Below are positions 1 to 12,410 of a stretch of DNA of 64,000 bases, piece after piece. The stretch is from Paramecium sonneborni (taxonomy: Eukaryota; Ciliophora; Oligohymenophorea; Peniculida; Parameciidae). The stretch covers positions 250,982 through 314,981 of the forward strand of contig CAJJDN010000036.1 in NCBI GenBank assembly GCA_905182985.1, in the 5' to 3' direction. The position numbers and the translations under genes are program-made. The notes beneath the pieces are model-generated. The model had not been told where the DNA came from. It did no database searches and was given only the letters and a program-made list of their open reading frames with translations. How positions within the stretch are numbered: position 1 is the first letter of the stretch; each line of letters starts with the position of its first letter.

Positions 1-1901
1 CAAATTCATTAATATAGATCTCTCCACTTAGGGAATCTATCAACTTAGAGTTTCTGTGGTATCATATTCAATCTTAGTATGTTTAGCCTGGTGCATAACC
101 TTATCTTATTATTAATTCAACTCGACAAGAACCAATGTCAGTAAATGAAGTTGACGAAAAATACATCTGTTATCCAGAAAATATACATCGTTAATATTTT
201 TATTCATAAGGATTTTTAATTATATATGAAGATGAAGAAATGCTTGCTAATGTTGGTTGTGCATTTCGATTAGAAGAAATTTAATTTAATTCAAATATTC
301 AAATCATTATGGATTTGCTATTCTTAGATATTAAATCAATCCCTGATATACATTCTGAAAACTTTGCTGAAAGGGTTATGCATTTACATTCCAAAATGAA
401 ACCTGTTTCACATGCCTCATTCTTAATATCTAATCCTCATCATTATAATTAAATGTATTATCCTGTTGATTTTGATACTAATCATTTTTGTTCTGTCTAA
501 ACTTAAATATTTACTATTCCCCTTAACATATCCATCACTAAATAATATCTTGAACAATAAATTAAACCTTAATTAAACACTTTTATTTACCAAACTATAC
601 ATGTACTCATTTAGGATAGAAATATCCTACTCGACTAAATTTTAAACATATAATCAGATAAAAAAATCATTTAATTATCCTATAAACCATTAGAATATCA
701 TATAAACAATCCTGACTTAATTAATTTGATTACTTAGGTATACTATTCTGACTTATTAGAGTTTTTATGAGTTACATCACGATCTCTATGTCTTATGGTG
801 CGAACTTATTTCCATTTTAAAAGAGAATTATCGAAATCTTTTATTACTTTTATAATAAGATTATTGTGAACAAATTAAATTAAGATGGATGAATTGCATT
901 TTAATTAATACTTCTTAGAATATCTATTTATAATCTCACATAAATCATGAATTAGCTAAACTTAAAAGACAAAATTTAAAGAATACAGAATTTCATAGAA
1001 TTATTTATAAAGAAGCTATAATTCCATTGCATTCTCATCCCTTTTTTTATAGAACAACTTACAAAAAAGAAGGATTACAATAAAATTCTAATGATATTCC
1101 TCATTATATAGTTTTACTTCATGGTTATTAGGGAACATCTTACGATATGAGATATTGGAAAGCAATTCTAAATATTCGTTTTTAAGATTAATTAAAATTA
1201 ATATTACCAACATGCAATGAATTTATTAATAACATATCAATTAAGTAATAAGCTTAAGAATTAGCTTATGAAATAATTGATTATATAACTCATGAAAAAG
1301 TTTATGATTTCAAATTATCTTTTGTAGGACACTCATTAGGAGGAATAATAATTAGAGCAGCTCTTCCTCTTTTAAATTCATTTTAAATCTATATGCATAC
1401 ATACATTAGTTTAGCTACTCCACATTGTGGATATGCACCTTCTAAAAGCTTTTTAATTGATACTGGATTAATGGTAATTTAAAAATGGAATAAATGTAAA
1501 ACATTGTAAGAATTGAGTTAAAAAGATAATAAGAATATTGATTTAACATATCTTTATTAATTAAGTACATTTGAGGGATTAGAATGGTTTAATAATGTTG
1601 TTCTTCTAGCCTCTCATTAAGATCATTATGTACCTTTTCAATCTGCTTTAATTCAAAAAACAGAAGAAACTAATGATCAAAAAATCTTAATTTACAATTA
1701 AATGGTTACAAATATATTATCTAGATGCAAAAAAATAGATAGATTTGATATCAACTTTCTAATAACAAAAAAGTAAAAAATTTTTTATTATATTTAAGAA
1801 AACTGGATAAACTAATTGGTAGAGCTGCCCATATCGAATTCATTGATAACTTACTGTTCGTTAAGATGTTTATTTACTTATTCGATGAGTTTTTTATCTG
1901 A
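1..1901 (+). CDS. FAM135-like lipase/serine esterase, 5' partial
   Basis: The frame is open from the first bases (codons start at position 3), so the N-terminus lies outside the window. About 616 residues are visible once introns 738-759 (22 nt) and 1773-1798 (26 nt) are removed, ending at TGA 1899-1901. The C-terminal third is an alpha/beta-hydrolase of the DUF676 type: an HGYQG oxyanion segment near 1120, then the nucleophile elbow GHSLGG near 1327-1344, then SLATPHCGYAP and the acid/histidine region SHQDHYVP near 1615. It ends in IGRAAHIEFIDNLLFVKMF, the FAM135-type tail. The N-terminal part resembles the DUF3657 region only in length and hydrophobic pattern. The family are predicted lipases or esterases of unknown substrate. 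The second intron was fixed because it alone restores the conserved tail. Confidence 0.8.
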
Positions 1902-2082
1902 ATTTTATAAATTAAAATTATTTGTAAATTTAAGATAAGCTTTTTTCCTTTATCATATTATTTAAATAACTATTTATTTTTTATATCAATTCTACAAATG
2001 ATGTTCTTTTTATGTAATATTATTTATTATTAATTTATATAGGTTTTGATAAAGAACTTAACCACATAAATCAATATAATTA

Positions 2083-3498
2083 TCAATATTCACTTTAGTT
2101 AAATTAAAAATGAGGCAACTCAACATCAGAATAACATTCTTCAAGTTCTTTCTCATAATTAAAATTCTATTTATCATCTGGTCTCTCTAAAGAACCAAGA
2201 ACTTCAAATTCATCTTCAACTTAGACCAAATCATTTGGTGTTTAAAATGATTAATTCATAAATTTTGTTTGATTTTCTGTTACTTACTTTTTTGGTATTG
2301 ATTTTTCTATCTAAGTTATTTTTTCATCAAGTTTTGTTTGTGATTTATCGACTGTAAATAAATCTTATCCCTTTTCTACTATATTTTTTCTTTATTTTTA
2401 ATTTGATACATGAGGCTTAGAAGTTGGAATTATACCCTTTTTTTATAATAACTATTTCTTTTCCTTTTCAGCAGTTTATTTTTCATCAACAATAACTTCT
2501 TAAGTGTTATCTTCTGAAAAATCATCTATTAGAATATCTTTATTTTATTCTTTTACTTCTTCAAATTACATATCTTTTTTATGAACTATATTCTCCTTTG
2601 AAATTTTTTTTTAAACTTCTATTATTTCTGAAATTTTATTTACTTAAGAAACAACCATTGAAACATCTTTATTTTATTATTTATTCTCAAATTCAATATT
2701 TTCTCGATTGACATCAAAAGAATGTTTTTTTAGATTTTAAAATTTAAAGTCATTATTTAAAAATTCTTATTCTAGGAATGATAGTAAAATAGTAGGTGCA
2801 GTTGCTTTTAAAAAGTCATAATTATAATATTCTTGATATGGCACATTTCCATCAGATCTAGGTTACCATTAAATTAAAAATAATCCATTTTCTAAAGATA
2901 TAGATTAAATCTTATCTGTTATTTCTGATTTTAGTTAAAGTAAGGATTAATTTAGAATTAATTATTATTTAATTAAACTTTTTTCATTTTAATTAAAATA
3001 ATTTTGTTACTAGATTTATTATTATAAACATTGCTATTATTATTAAATTTGTATTGATTATTAAAATTATTACTGCAACGATTATGGCAATGGTAAAATT
3101 TAATTAGTGTTTGATTTATTATTTTTTTCTGTTTATTTATCTATTTTTTTTTACCTTTTATAAATAGGATGGTTTTCTTCAGAAGATATTGAAAGTAATT
3201 TAGGATGATTTTCGAAATTTTGAATCTTGTTATTATTTTCTCTCATTTTTTATAAAGTTAATTAATCGAATCTACTACCACAAACAGTGAAATAATTATA
3301 ATCTTCAATTAATTCTTAATAATTTTCCTTCATATATTTTTCAATTTCTTGTTTTTATTCGCCATTACTGTATTCTACTAGATATCTAACAGTACCTGAA
3401 TTTGAAACAATTTTTTTTAATATTTTCATAGGTGTAATTTCATTTTCATCTGAAGGATCAATTAAAATTAATTCACAGTCGTTCTTCTTCTGTGACAT
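2083..3498 (-). CDS. HP1-like protein: weak chromodomain plus chromo shadow-like domain
   Basis: Single exon of 471 codons starting MSQKKNDCELILIDP (an upstream in-frame ATG at 3555 is less likely) and ending at TGA 2083-2085. Residues about 20-55 (MKILKKIVSN..VRYLVEY) have the beta-strand pattern of a chromodomain but lack a clear aromatic cage. Residues about 207-250 (FLIQWQPRSDGNVPYQEYYN followed by a TAPTILLSFLEQEF segment) match the chromo shadow pattern of a hydrophobic strand, acidic/polar loop and final amphipathic helix. The rest is Lys/Gln/Asn-rich and acidic toward the C-terminus. HP1-type proteins read histone H3 methylation and dimerise through the shadow domain. Here that function is inferred from pattern only, and a profile search could overturn it. 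Confidence 0.5.
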
Positions 3499-3794
3499 AT
3501 AATTATTAATTTTAGATAATATTATACTATTATTAATATATAATAATAAAATCATTGTTTTGTTTATCAGGTTATATTAGATTTGAGATGAATAATTAGT
3601 AATAAGATTGTATTTATGATTTTTAAACTTATAAATTAATTAATAAAATATATTAAATATATATAGTTAAATGTTAGAGTATAAAAGGTATGAATATCTA
3701 AAGATGTAAAAATTGAATATAATAATAAGTATTTTTAATGTTAGTAAAAATGAAATATTTTAATAATATAATTTGAATTTAAAAATTAAACGAA

Positions 3795-5246
3795 ATGTAA
3801 GACGATCCAACATTATTTACAACTCTAAAAGGACATAAAGATACTGTAACAGCATTGTCATTTCATCCTGGATTGTATAAGAATAATAATAATAAAATAG
3901 AAAATCAATAGCTTCAAGTGCAAATGATGGTGTAGTATCAGTGTGGTAATTGAAATAGTCAAGAAAGATATATAGATTTATGGGCCATAAAGGATAAGTA
4001 AGTGATGTTTAATTTTCTCCAAATGGTTTATTGATAGCATCTTGTGGAAAAGATGAGACAATTAGACTTTGGAATAATACAGTAGAAGGAAGTTCAGTAT
4101 CAATAAAGGCACATTCAGCACCAGTTAGAAGTGTTTAATTTTCATGTGATGGTTAATTATTAGTAAGTTCTAGTGATGATAAATCTGTAAAAGTATGGAG
4201 TGTAAGTGATCGTAAATTTTAATATGGATTTCAGCATACAAATTGGGTTAGAAGTGCTGTATTTTCATAAGATGTAAGATTAATAGCATCTGGAGGTGAT
4301 GATAGAGCAGTTATAATATGGGATTGTGATTCAAAAAAAGAAGCTTAAAGATATAATGAACATATAGGAGTAGTATACAAAGTCTAATTTTCACCTGATT
4401 CAACAATCTTAGGATCATGTTCACATGATAAAAAGTTAAAATTATTTGACGTAAGATCAAAAAGAGTTATCTAACATTATGATGCACATGCAGATTCTGT
4501 ATTAGATTTAAAATTTCATCCATCTGGATAATTTGCTATGACATCTGGAGCTGATAGTAAAGTTAAAGTTTGGGATTTAAGAATGGGAAAATTGGCTTAT
4601 ACTCTTTATGGTCATAATGGATAAGCTACTACTTGCGCATTTTCTAATTATGGTGATTATTTTGCAACTGGAGGATCAGATAGTATGATTTTAGTTTGGA
4701 ATACTAATTGGGTTTGTAGTGGTTAAGAATCTTTAGATGAAAAACCTAAACCTATTAAAACTAAACCTATTTAATAAACATAATAATAATAATCATAATA
4801 ATAATAATAATAATAATAAAAAGAAAATATTTAATAGACTAATAATTAATTACCTAAATAAAAAGAAACTGTACTATATTCTAATGCAGATAATAGTCTA
4901 CATAAGAAAAGTGAATTTAATTAAAGTTTATAATTATAAAAAGAAGATGTCCCAACTGAAGTTATTACATAATTAGATAATATTAGTGGATAATTAGAAT
5001 TAATTACAAGGTTTCTATTCTATTTATTTTAGAACATTATAAGCACTGGAATAAAGAGTTTCCAATAATGAATAATAAATTTGTAGACTTAATCTTGCTT
5101 TAACTAGAGATTTTGAAAAAAGTGAATAAATATAACACTAAATTTATGATCTTAAACCTTTAGAACAATAAGTATAAGATTAAGAAGAAGAAGAAGAAGA
5201 AGATAATACTAATTATATCAAATTTCATCGTGCAGCTAACAATTGA
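3795..5246 (+). CDS. POC1: POC1 centriole/basal body WD40 protein
   Basis: 467-residue product after removing introns 3875-3900 (26 nt) and 5011-5032 (22 nt). Residues about 1-300 form a seven-bladed WD40 propeller, with repeated GH...W(N/D/S) units such as GHKGQVSDVQFSPNG, ASCGKDETIRLW and TSGADSKVKVWD. A Gln/Asn-rich linker with a homopolymeric CAT/AAT tract (about 4770-4820) follows. A short C-terminal coiled coil, TLQALEQRVSNNEQQICRLN, is the POC1 signature. POC1 binds centriole and basal-body microtubules and is needed for their stability, which fits a heavily ciliated cell. A Glu-rich tract lies just before the end. Spacing to the next gene is 38 bp. Confidence 0.85.
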
Positions 5247-5284
5247 TTTAATTTTATTTTAAATATATTAAAATTTATCGTAAA

Positions 5285-6233
5285 ATGTCTATTTGGCAAG
5301 ATAAAAACACACTTGATCATCACAAATAAGTATAAAATATTTAATGAAGTAACAAATAAAATTAGAAGCATTAGAAGAACTATATCTGGAATACCAAAAA
5401 TATGAAAAGAAGATTTCTAAATAAAATTTAAAATATGATAATAGAAAAAGGAATCAATTTAAGAAAAAGAAAAAAAGAAGCAGTAGTTCATCATCATCTA
5501 CTAGTTCAAGTCAATCATCAATTTCTAGTTCTAATTCGTCTGATAGTTTACCATCTTTACCTTCCAATTCTAAATCATAAAAAAAACATCAAAAAAATTA
5601 GTCCAAAATCTTAGATTTTATGATTGATATTAATCCCCCTAAAAGAGATTATTTAATTGAATATGAACTTAATGGTTGTAAAAAAATGACTTGTATGAAA
5701 AATTTAAATGAAAAAATATCTAAACTAAATATTTAGTCAACTTAAAAATAAAATGATGAAGAAAAATATGATCAAAAAGATGATGATTTAAAGTTTATAT
5801 ATATACTATTATTTTAGATAAGACTTAAAAGATTTATTAGAATTAGGACTAAATCGATACTTCTAATTTAATCCATTTGAATACTGCTATAGATGTAAAT
5901 AGACTGGACATTAAGAAAGACAATGTGTTGAGCTATAAAACATATAATGTAATTATTGTTTGAGTTAAAAACATGCAGGAGATTCTTGTTCTAATGTTTC
6001 TTGTTTTAGATGTAATTAAATTGGACATAGAAAAAATGATTGCAAGGTTAATCTAATTTATATGTACTTAGATTTCAAATAAATTATAATAATGCCTTAA
6101 TTGTGGCAAAAATAGTCATAAAGAATCAGAATGTGGAATTATCACCCAATTATTAAATAAATTAAAAGATGAAATTCAATGCTTTGTTTGCAGAGCTAAT
6201 GGACATATTAATTGCAATAATATTATTTATTGA
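5285..6233 (+). CDS. CCHC zinc-knuckle protein (ZCCHC7/Air-like)
   Basis: 292 residues after removing introns 5330-5349 (20 nt), 5793-5817 (25 nt) and 6047-6071 (25 nt). It has a Lys-rich N-terminus, a long Ser-rich stretch (about residues 60-100), then from about residue 185 a run of CX2CX4HX4C knuckles: CYRCKQTGHQERQC, CNYCLSQKHAGDSC, CFRCNQIGHRKNDC, CLNCGKNSHKESEC and CFVCRANGHINC. Several knuckles in tandem are typical of Air1/Air2 and ZCCHC7, the RNA-binding subunits of the TRAMP polyadenylation complex. Other knuckle proteins (splicing factors, ZCCHC9) cannot be excluded. The first intron begins about 15 codons after the start codon. Confidence 0.65.
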
Positions 6234-7737
6234 TTTATAGTTATACATATTTCTAGAATTATAGTAATTAACTATACGTTTTTTATGTTTCATAATCTTT
6301 CTATTTGAAACTAAAAATAGACATTAGATACAAAAAACATTATATTGAATTGAGATATGTCTTTCGAGATGAGCTTTAAATGCTAAAAAAATAATTTAAA
6401 TTCTTAATAATAAAATTAAAAAATAACAAATTATTTACAAATCTTATTAAATGGTTCTTTTAACGAAATCAGATATTATTAGAAAATGTATATTATGAGT
6501 TAAATAATTTTTTAGAAATTCACAAAAAATCTGACCAGGGGAGTTAGTAGAAGAAGAGGGTTGATGGTAATAACAAATATAAATATAATAAATATGAGAA
6601 AATATAGCAATATAAAACCAATCATTCTCCTCATAATACAAATTAATATCTCCTTAGTAAATTTATTGAGCAGCCGTCTACATCTTTATCTGCTCCCGAA
6701 AGTATACTTGATATCTTGTTATTTTCAATGCCTTGAAAAGGAAATCCATGTTTGATGGAAATTTTATATATATAATTTTATTAAGTCAGTTCAACAACAA
6801 ACAGGGATGGTTGAGTTGCTTCTCTAGCTCATCATCAAATTCATTAGATGCTGATAAAATGAAAAAGAAAATTTTCATTCATCATAAATTAACAACAATC
6901 TTAATTTCATGTTGCATCTCTAAAATTCACAATAGAATTTGAAAGTGCTGTTCTTCTTTAGGCTATTGGTTTGTAAAAGTAATTCTTTCTTATTTATAAT
7001 AATATATTTACACTTATTTGTAAATCTTTATTAAAAATAACACTATAGAATCCCTAATTTTATTACATCTTTAAGTTCATTATTATCACAGTTTCTTAGT
7101 AAATAAAAATGTCTTTAAAGAAAAGTTGTAAATTATTATTATTATTGCTACTCAATCTTTAACTAAGAATAATAATTTAGTGGTTTTCCAATCTATTCAT
7201 AATTCATTATAAGAGTAGAGATACAAAATTTCTCATCTTGATTTTTTAATTTACTAGATTTCCAGAAAAATAGCATGATTTTAGAATTAATTTAGACTTT
7301 ATTTTTTATTTTTAAATTTGCACAAAATTATATATAAAATGAAAGAATAGGCATTGACATCACTAGAATGAATTTTATATAAGCTTTTACAATGATTATA
7401 AATATTAAAACAGAAATAATGGTAATTTAATATTAATAGAATCATATATTAATTTTTTTTCATTAAACTTAATCTTCTCATAGAATTGATTTTCTTCAAA
7501 AATTATGTGCTTCATTTTTTAATTTACTTTCAAAATATTTTTTAATTTAGTAATGATGGAGGAATAGTTTTTTCTTGATTGTTAAGAAAGAGTTTTTAAA
7601 ATTATTATTTATTATTAAAAAGATTGAATAATTTTTGATGCGAAAGTGCTTGATTATGTACAATAAAAATGATTGAAGTCATTTATAGAAAAATTAAGAA
7701 GAAAATAAATAAAACTAATTTAAGTTATTTATTTAAT
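6234..7737. other. 1.5 kb without a convincing gene; possible minus-strand remnant
   Basis: No intact gene could be built. The part 6450-6940 is less AT-rich than its surroundings. On the minus strand it shows short coding-like segments in two different frames (for example DDELEKQLNHPC and YFREQIKMQTAAQQIY) separated by TGA stops that no 20-35 nt intron removes. A separate minus ORF of about 100 codons starting near 7200 is Asn-rich and unremarkable. It reads like a decayed gene copy, but no parent family was recognised. Confidence 0.3.
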
Positions 7738-8722
7738 ATGAATTATAATTATTATCGTACACAATTCGATAATTAGAATGTTATTCACTAAAACTCATAA
7801 TCAGTTGGCAAATTAAAGAAGGGGATTGTCTTTCAAAATTACCCTTTTAATCCTGTATAAGGTTATAATTCGAACATGTAAGTTCGTCCATTTACTTCAC
7901 AAACTCAGCCTGTCAAAAAGCCTTCAACAGCTCAGGTAATAAAAATAAATTATTAAATAGTCTATTCGTCATGTTCCAAGAGCAGCAACTTCTCAAACTT
8001 AAAGATAACCAAATATGCTATTTTCTGAGTAGATAAATAATAATGAGATGGAGACCAAACAAAGTAAACGATATATGAAAATATACTTTCTCAAAAGTAA
8101 TACACTTAATAAAATAAATTAGCAAATTATCGTACTATTCTTCATAATGTCATGAATAACAAACTCAAAGCTTTACCTCCAGGAGATAGAAGAAGATTGT
8201 CTGTTCTTAATCTTGTGTAAGATAAATTTAAAGAACTTACAATTTAAGAAATAAATTTGCTTATATGTTAACATGCAGTTTCTGAAAAGTTTTACATTTA
8301 TTTTTCAGGTTCATAAATAATTTATAATTTTAGATTCTGAATGGATTCCTTGTAGTAAATGTTGTTAAACTCCTATATATATAGTACTTAGTCCTTAAGC
8401 TTAAAAAACTGATATATTTTGTAGCTAATGTTCTCGAAATCTTTCAAATCCTCCAAGATCTGCTGCTTAAAGTAATACTATTTTACCAAAATATTCTTTT
8501 ACTTAATATGGACACTCATTACAAGAACAGAAAGAGAGATAAAAAGTTAGTAGAATGATTATTTCTGGTAAGTATAGAAAAATCAATCTAAAAGATGTTT
8601 ATAATGAAGTTAAAGAACCAGATTAACCAGAAGAATCATTTAATTTAGAATTTCCTGTTAAAGAAAAATAATAAGAAAGTACAATTTTAGAATTAAAAGA
8701 CTTAATTAATGAATTATTCTGA
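7738..8722 (+). CDS. Hypothetical protein with a zinc-ribbon-like double CXXC
   Basis: 302 residues after removing introns 7936-7960 (25 nt), 8097-8122 (26 nt) and 8309-8333 (25 nt). The N-terminal third is Gln/Pro/Asn-rich and probably disordered. A basic central helix-rich part (LPPGDRRRLSVLN, then a helical stretch ending in VSEKFYIYF) precedes two cysteine pairs about 24 residues apart near residue 180: WIPCSKCCQTPIYIV and DIFCSQCSRN, spaced like a zinc ribbon. The C-terminus is acidic with a last helix ILELKDLINELF. No family was recognised. Function unknown. Confidence 0.65.
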
Positions 8723-9261
8723 AAATAAAATCATTAAAATTATTAAATAGTTCCATTTACTAAATCATCAAAATTATATTATTCTTCCCCTTAATTTACT
8801 TTGTCTTTTTGTAAAAATCTATATTTAATTTCCTCAATTACATTCTAAAATCTTGCTTATAATCTAAAATTTTATTTATTAATATAATACTTATTTTGCT
8901 TTACATATATTTTAGAAGCATTTTGAGACTGAAATATTCTTTCTAGAAGATATACAATCTAATAATCAGATATTAGTATATACTCTTTAAATGTTGTTTG
9001 GAATTGTAGCATATATTTGAATGGCTATTATACTGATGGCTTCAACAAATTAAGATTTATCAAGGAAAATTTAGTCTTAATACTCTTACCCTTCTTAATT
9101 AAGAGAAGCTACAGAATAAAATATTGAAGTCAATTAAGTCTAAGATATTAAAATATTGGAAAGCTCAAAGTCTTGACAAAATTTCAAAAACTCTGATAGA
9201 TACAATATTTAATTTTGCTATTTTGTATATTCTTAAAAATACCAATCAAAAACTGGTTAAA
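8723..9261. other. Intergenic, no supported gene
   Basis: This lies between the convergent ends of the zinc-ribbon gene and the TPPP gene. Six-frame reading with TGA as stop gives a minus ORF from 9012 that runs into the antisense of the upstream gene. It is judged not real because it has no recognisable domain and no closing stop of its own. Confidence 0.4.
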
Positions 9262-10911
9262 TCATCTCATAGAGTTAAATCTAATATTATAATTTATTTT
9301 TTATACAATTTATTCATCTTGTAAAAGATCAACTAAAACTTAAAGGATTTATTCTTTATTATCATCAGACATTTATTTCTCTAATGGCAAAATATTTTGT
9401 TAAATTAATTCATTTATATCCATTCCACATTTTTCAGCTATTAATCCCAAACTAATTTAAAATTATCCAAAAGTCATTTTACCATTTGTCTATTATTTAT
9501 TTTTCTATTAAGTTTTAATAGATGAAACACCACATAATTTTGAATAGATCATATCAGAATCAGTTATACTAATTAAATTATTAAGAATTCCAGAGTGTAA
9601 TAATAACTTATTGAATTTTGTATTTTTTAAAGATTAAATATTGCTAGGTTCTCCACTTTAAGCAAATAACTCAAATAATTTTTTTAAAGAAGAAATAAAA
9701 GATTAATCAATATCTGATAAATATTTAGATTATTTCATCATAGAAACATTAACCTTGCTTTCATCAACTTTTTTATTTGTATTACCAATTAAAATATTTG
9801 TATGACTTACATTGTTTATATTGTTTGAAATCATTTAACTTTATTAAATCAGATTTTCTTATTTATAAACTCTACTTTTTTCTATATTATAAAATAATCT
9901 GACTTTATCACTTTATGTTCTATTTAATTTTCTTAAATATTAACTAAAACCTTCTGATTGTTCAATTTTATCCAACAATAATCTAAATTAAGTAAATTCA
10001 TCCAAATTTGGAACTGTTTTTGAAATTATGATTAAACTTTCAACAAAACTATTTAAACCAAATAAATAATTTCCATTTTCTTGTAAATTAAGGATTTACT
10101 GCCTTATTTATATGTTATCAAAGATCAATTAAGCTTAAGATTAATTAATATAATTAGGTAATATTTCACATTATGTTAAAAATTACATAAATTGCCACTA
10201 AACTTTGCTAATATTAGTGCTTTAATCTTCAAAAACAAATTTATGCAAATTAGATAATTATTATTAAATAGGTTCTATAAAATCTTTAATTTCAGGGCTT
10301 ATTGATTGAAGTACAAACTAAATTTATTGGCCAAACTCAGTAAAATTAAGAATTTTTTAAGATAACTATGATAAGTATTCTTAATATAATTTTTGAAAGG
10401 CTTAATGAACTTTATGTTAAGGATAAACAATCATTGCTAATTTTGGTATCAAGTTCTAAAATTATTCTAGTGTGAGACTTTCATTATGTTTTGTTTGTTA
10501 GGCATATAAAATATCACAATCTCGATTCGACAATAATTATGGCATAATTTATGCATCAGATAACATTTTTATAAATTTATTTGATTTTAGAAACCTAGTA
10601 TTGTTTCTATTTCCAAAACTTGCATAAAATTTGAAAACTATTCTAATATTCAACCTTATGTCTTCCATTCCAATAGTTTTCTTTTAAGGGGATTAATTTT
10701 TGCTTTGTTACACTGTTGATTGATGAGTATTTCCAAGAGTTTCATTTTGTTACTCAGTTATGACTGGCATTCCTACATTTACTTTAATTTTAGAATATGA
10801 GAGTTAAGTGCCCAAATTTAAAGGTTGATTATCTCTCTATAAATATCGATTGAAAGAATCCAATTCGTTTTCATCAATGTTTTACGTTTTCTTCTAGCGA
10901 TCCATTATCAT
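9262..10911 (-). CDS. Double p25-alpha (TPPP-like) protein
   Basis: Uninterrupted 549-codon frame, start MIMDRQKK (a second ATG two codons in is equally possible), TGA at 9262-9264. Residues about 85-155 contain a p25-alpha/TPPP domain: FKFYASFGNRNNTRFLKSNKF, then LSDAQIM, the acidic DCDILY, and LTLEQFQNLIPKLA. A second, similar domain lies near the C-terminus (about 435-510): LKKLFELFAQSG, NTKFNKLLLHSGI, SDMIYSKLCG, MTFGQFQISLGLIAEKCG. The stretch between is helical and Gln-rich. TPPP proteins bundle and stabilise microtubules, and ciliate members are linked to cilia. No intron is needed. The 5' two thirds of this gene and its upstream DNA are repeated after the N at 10966. Confidence 0.75.
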
Positions 10912-10965
10912 TTTGCTAATCATATAATCGTTAATAAAAATAAATAATAGGAAATTTAATCAATA
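9815..10965. repeat. Copy 1 of an exact 1151-bp duplication flanking a single N
   Basis: This segment matches 10967-12117 base for base wherever compared, at a constant offset of 1152. It covers most of the TPPP-like gene and its upstream spacer. An exact long direct repeat abutting a one-base N is the mark of two overlapping contigs joined without merging. Confidence 0.9.
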
Positions 10966-10966
10966 N
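10966..10966. other. Single unknown base (N): contig join
   Basis: The only N in this part of the window lies exactly between the two copies of the 1151-bp duplication. It most likely marks an unmerged contig overlap. Confidence 0.9.
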
Positions 10967-12063
10967 TTTATATTGTTTGAAATCATTTAACTTTATTAAA
11001 TCAGATTTTCTTATTTATAAACTCTACTTTTTTCTATATTATAAAATAATCTGACTTTATCACTTTATGTTCTATTTAATTTTCTTAAATATTAACTAAA
11101 ACCTTCTGATTGTTCAATTTTATCCAACAATAATCTAAATTAAGTAAATTCATCCAAATTTGGAACTGTTTTTGAAATTATGATTAAACTTTCAACAAAA
11201 CTATTTAAACCAAATAAATAATTTCCATTTTCTTGTAAATTAAGGATTTACTGCCTTATTTATATGTTATCAAAGATCAATTAAGCTTAAGATTAATTAA
11301 TATAATTAGGTAATATTTCACATTATGTTAAAAATTACATAAATTGCCACTAAACTTTGCTAATATTAGTGCTTTAATCTTCAAAAACAAATTTATGCAA
11401 ATTAGATAATTATTATTAAATAGGTTCTATAAAATCTTTAATTTCAGGGCTTATTGATTGAAGTACAAACTAAATTTATTGGCCAAACTCAGTAAAATTA
11501 AGAATTTTTTAAGATAACTATGATAAGTATTCTTAATATAATTTTTGAAAGGCTTAATGAACTTTATGTTAAGGATAAACAATCATTGCTAATTTTGGTA
11601 TCAAGTTCTAAAATTATTCTAGTGTGAGACTTTCATTATGTTTTGTTTGTTAGGCATATAAAATATCACAATCTCGATTCGACAATAATTATGGCATAAT
11701 TTATGCATCAGATAACATTTTTATAAATTTATTTGATTTTAGAAACCTAGTATTGTTTCTATTTCCAAAACTTGCATAAAATTTGAAAACTATTCTAATA
11801 TTCAACCTTATGTCTTCCATTCCAATAGTTTTCTTTTAAGGGGATTAATTTTTGCTTTGTTACACTGTTGATTGATGAGTATTTCCAAGAGTTTCATTTT
11901 GTTACTCAGTTATGACTGGCATTCCTACATTTACTTTAATTTTAGAATATGAGAGTTAAGTGCCCAAATTTAAAGGTTGATTATCTCTCTATAAATATCG
12001 ATTGAAAGAATCCAATTCGTTTTCATCAATGTTTTACGTTTTCTTCTAGCGATCCATTATCAT
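10967..12063 (-). pseudogene. Truncated artefactual copy of the TPPP-like gene
   Basis: It has the same start codon context (equivalent start at 12063) and the same sequence as the complete gene at 9262-10911, but the frame is cut by the N at 10966 and lacks the second p25-alpha domain. It should not be counted as a gene unless the duplication proves real. Confidence 0.8.
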
Positions 12064-12117
12064 TTTGCTAATCATATAATCGTTAATAAAAATAAATAAT
12101 AGGAAATTTAATCAATA
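10967..12117. repeat. Copy 2 of the 1151-bp duplication
   Basis: Identical to 9815-10965. After it the sequence continues into unique DNA leading to the eL34 gene, so the true genome probably has one copy here. Confidence 0.9.
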
Positions 12118-12410
12118 CTGTTATTCTATTTTTTTTTTTCCAAATTCAAAAGAATTTTTATATTATTAATAATAGTAATTTTTACAAGATCACCATTTAT
12201 CATTAATTACTCATTTGAAAAATGGAATAAATACAATACTTTTTGTCAAATAAAAAAAAACATGATTAATTATTATGAAATATTGATATATTCTCTTTTA
12301 AATTGGATTTATTGATATAAATAAAAGGATAATATAAGATGAGATTATTGAAATTAATTTGTTTTAAGCAGCTAAATTATCTCATAGATAAATTTTTAAT
12401 GTATGATGAA

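Noticed and set aside
8723..9012. Minus-strand ORF of about 100 codons
   Set aside because: It has no recognisable domain and runs into the antisense of the zinc-ribbon gene without its own stop.
10967..12063. A second TPPP-like gene
   Set aside because: Exact copy of the neighbouring gene abutting a single N; treated as an assembly duplicate.
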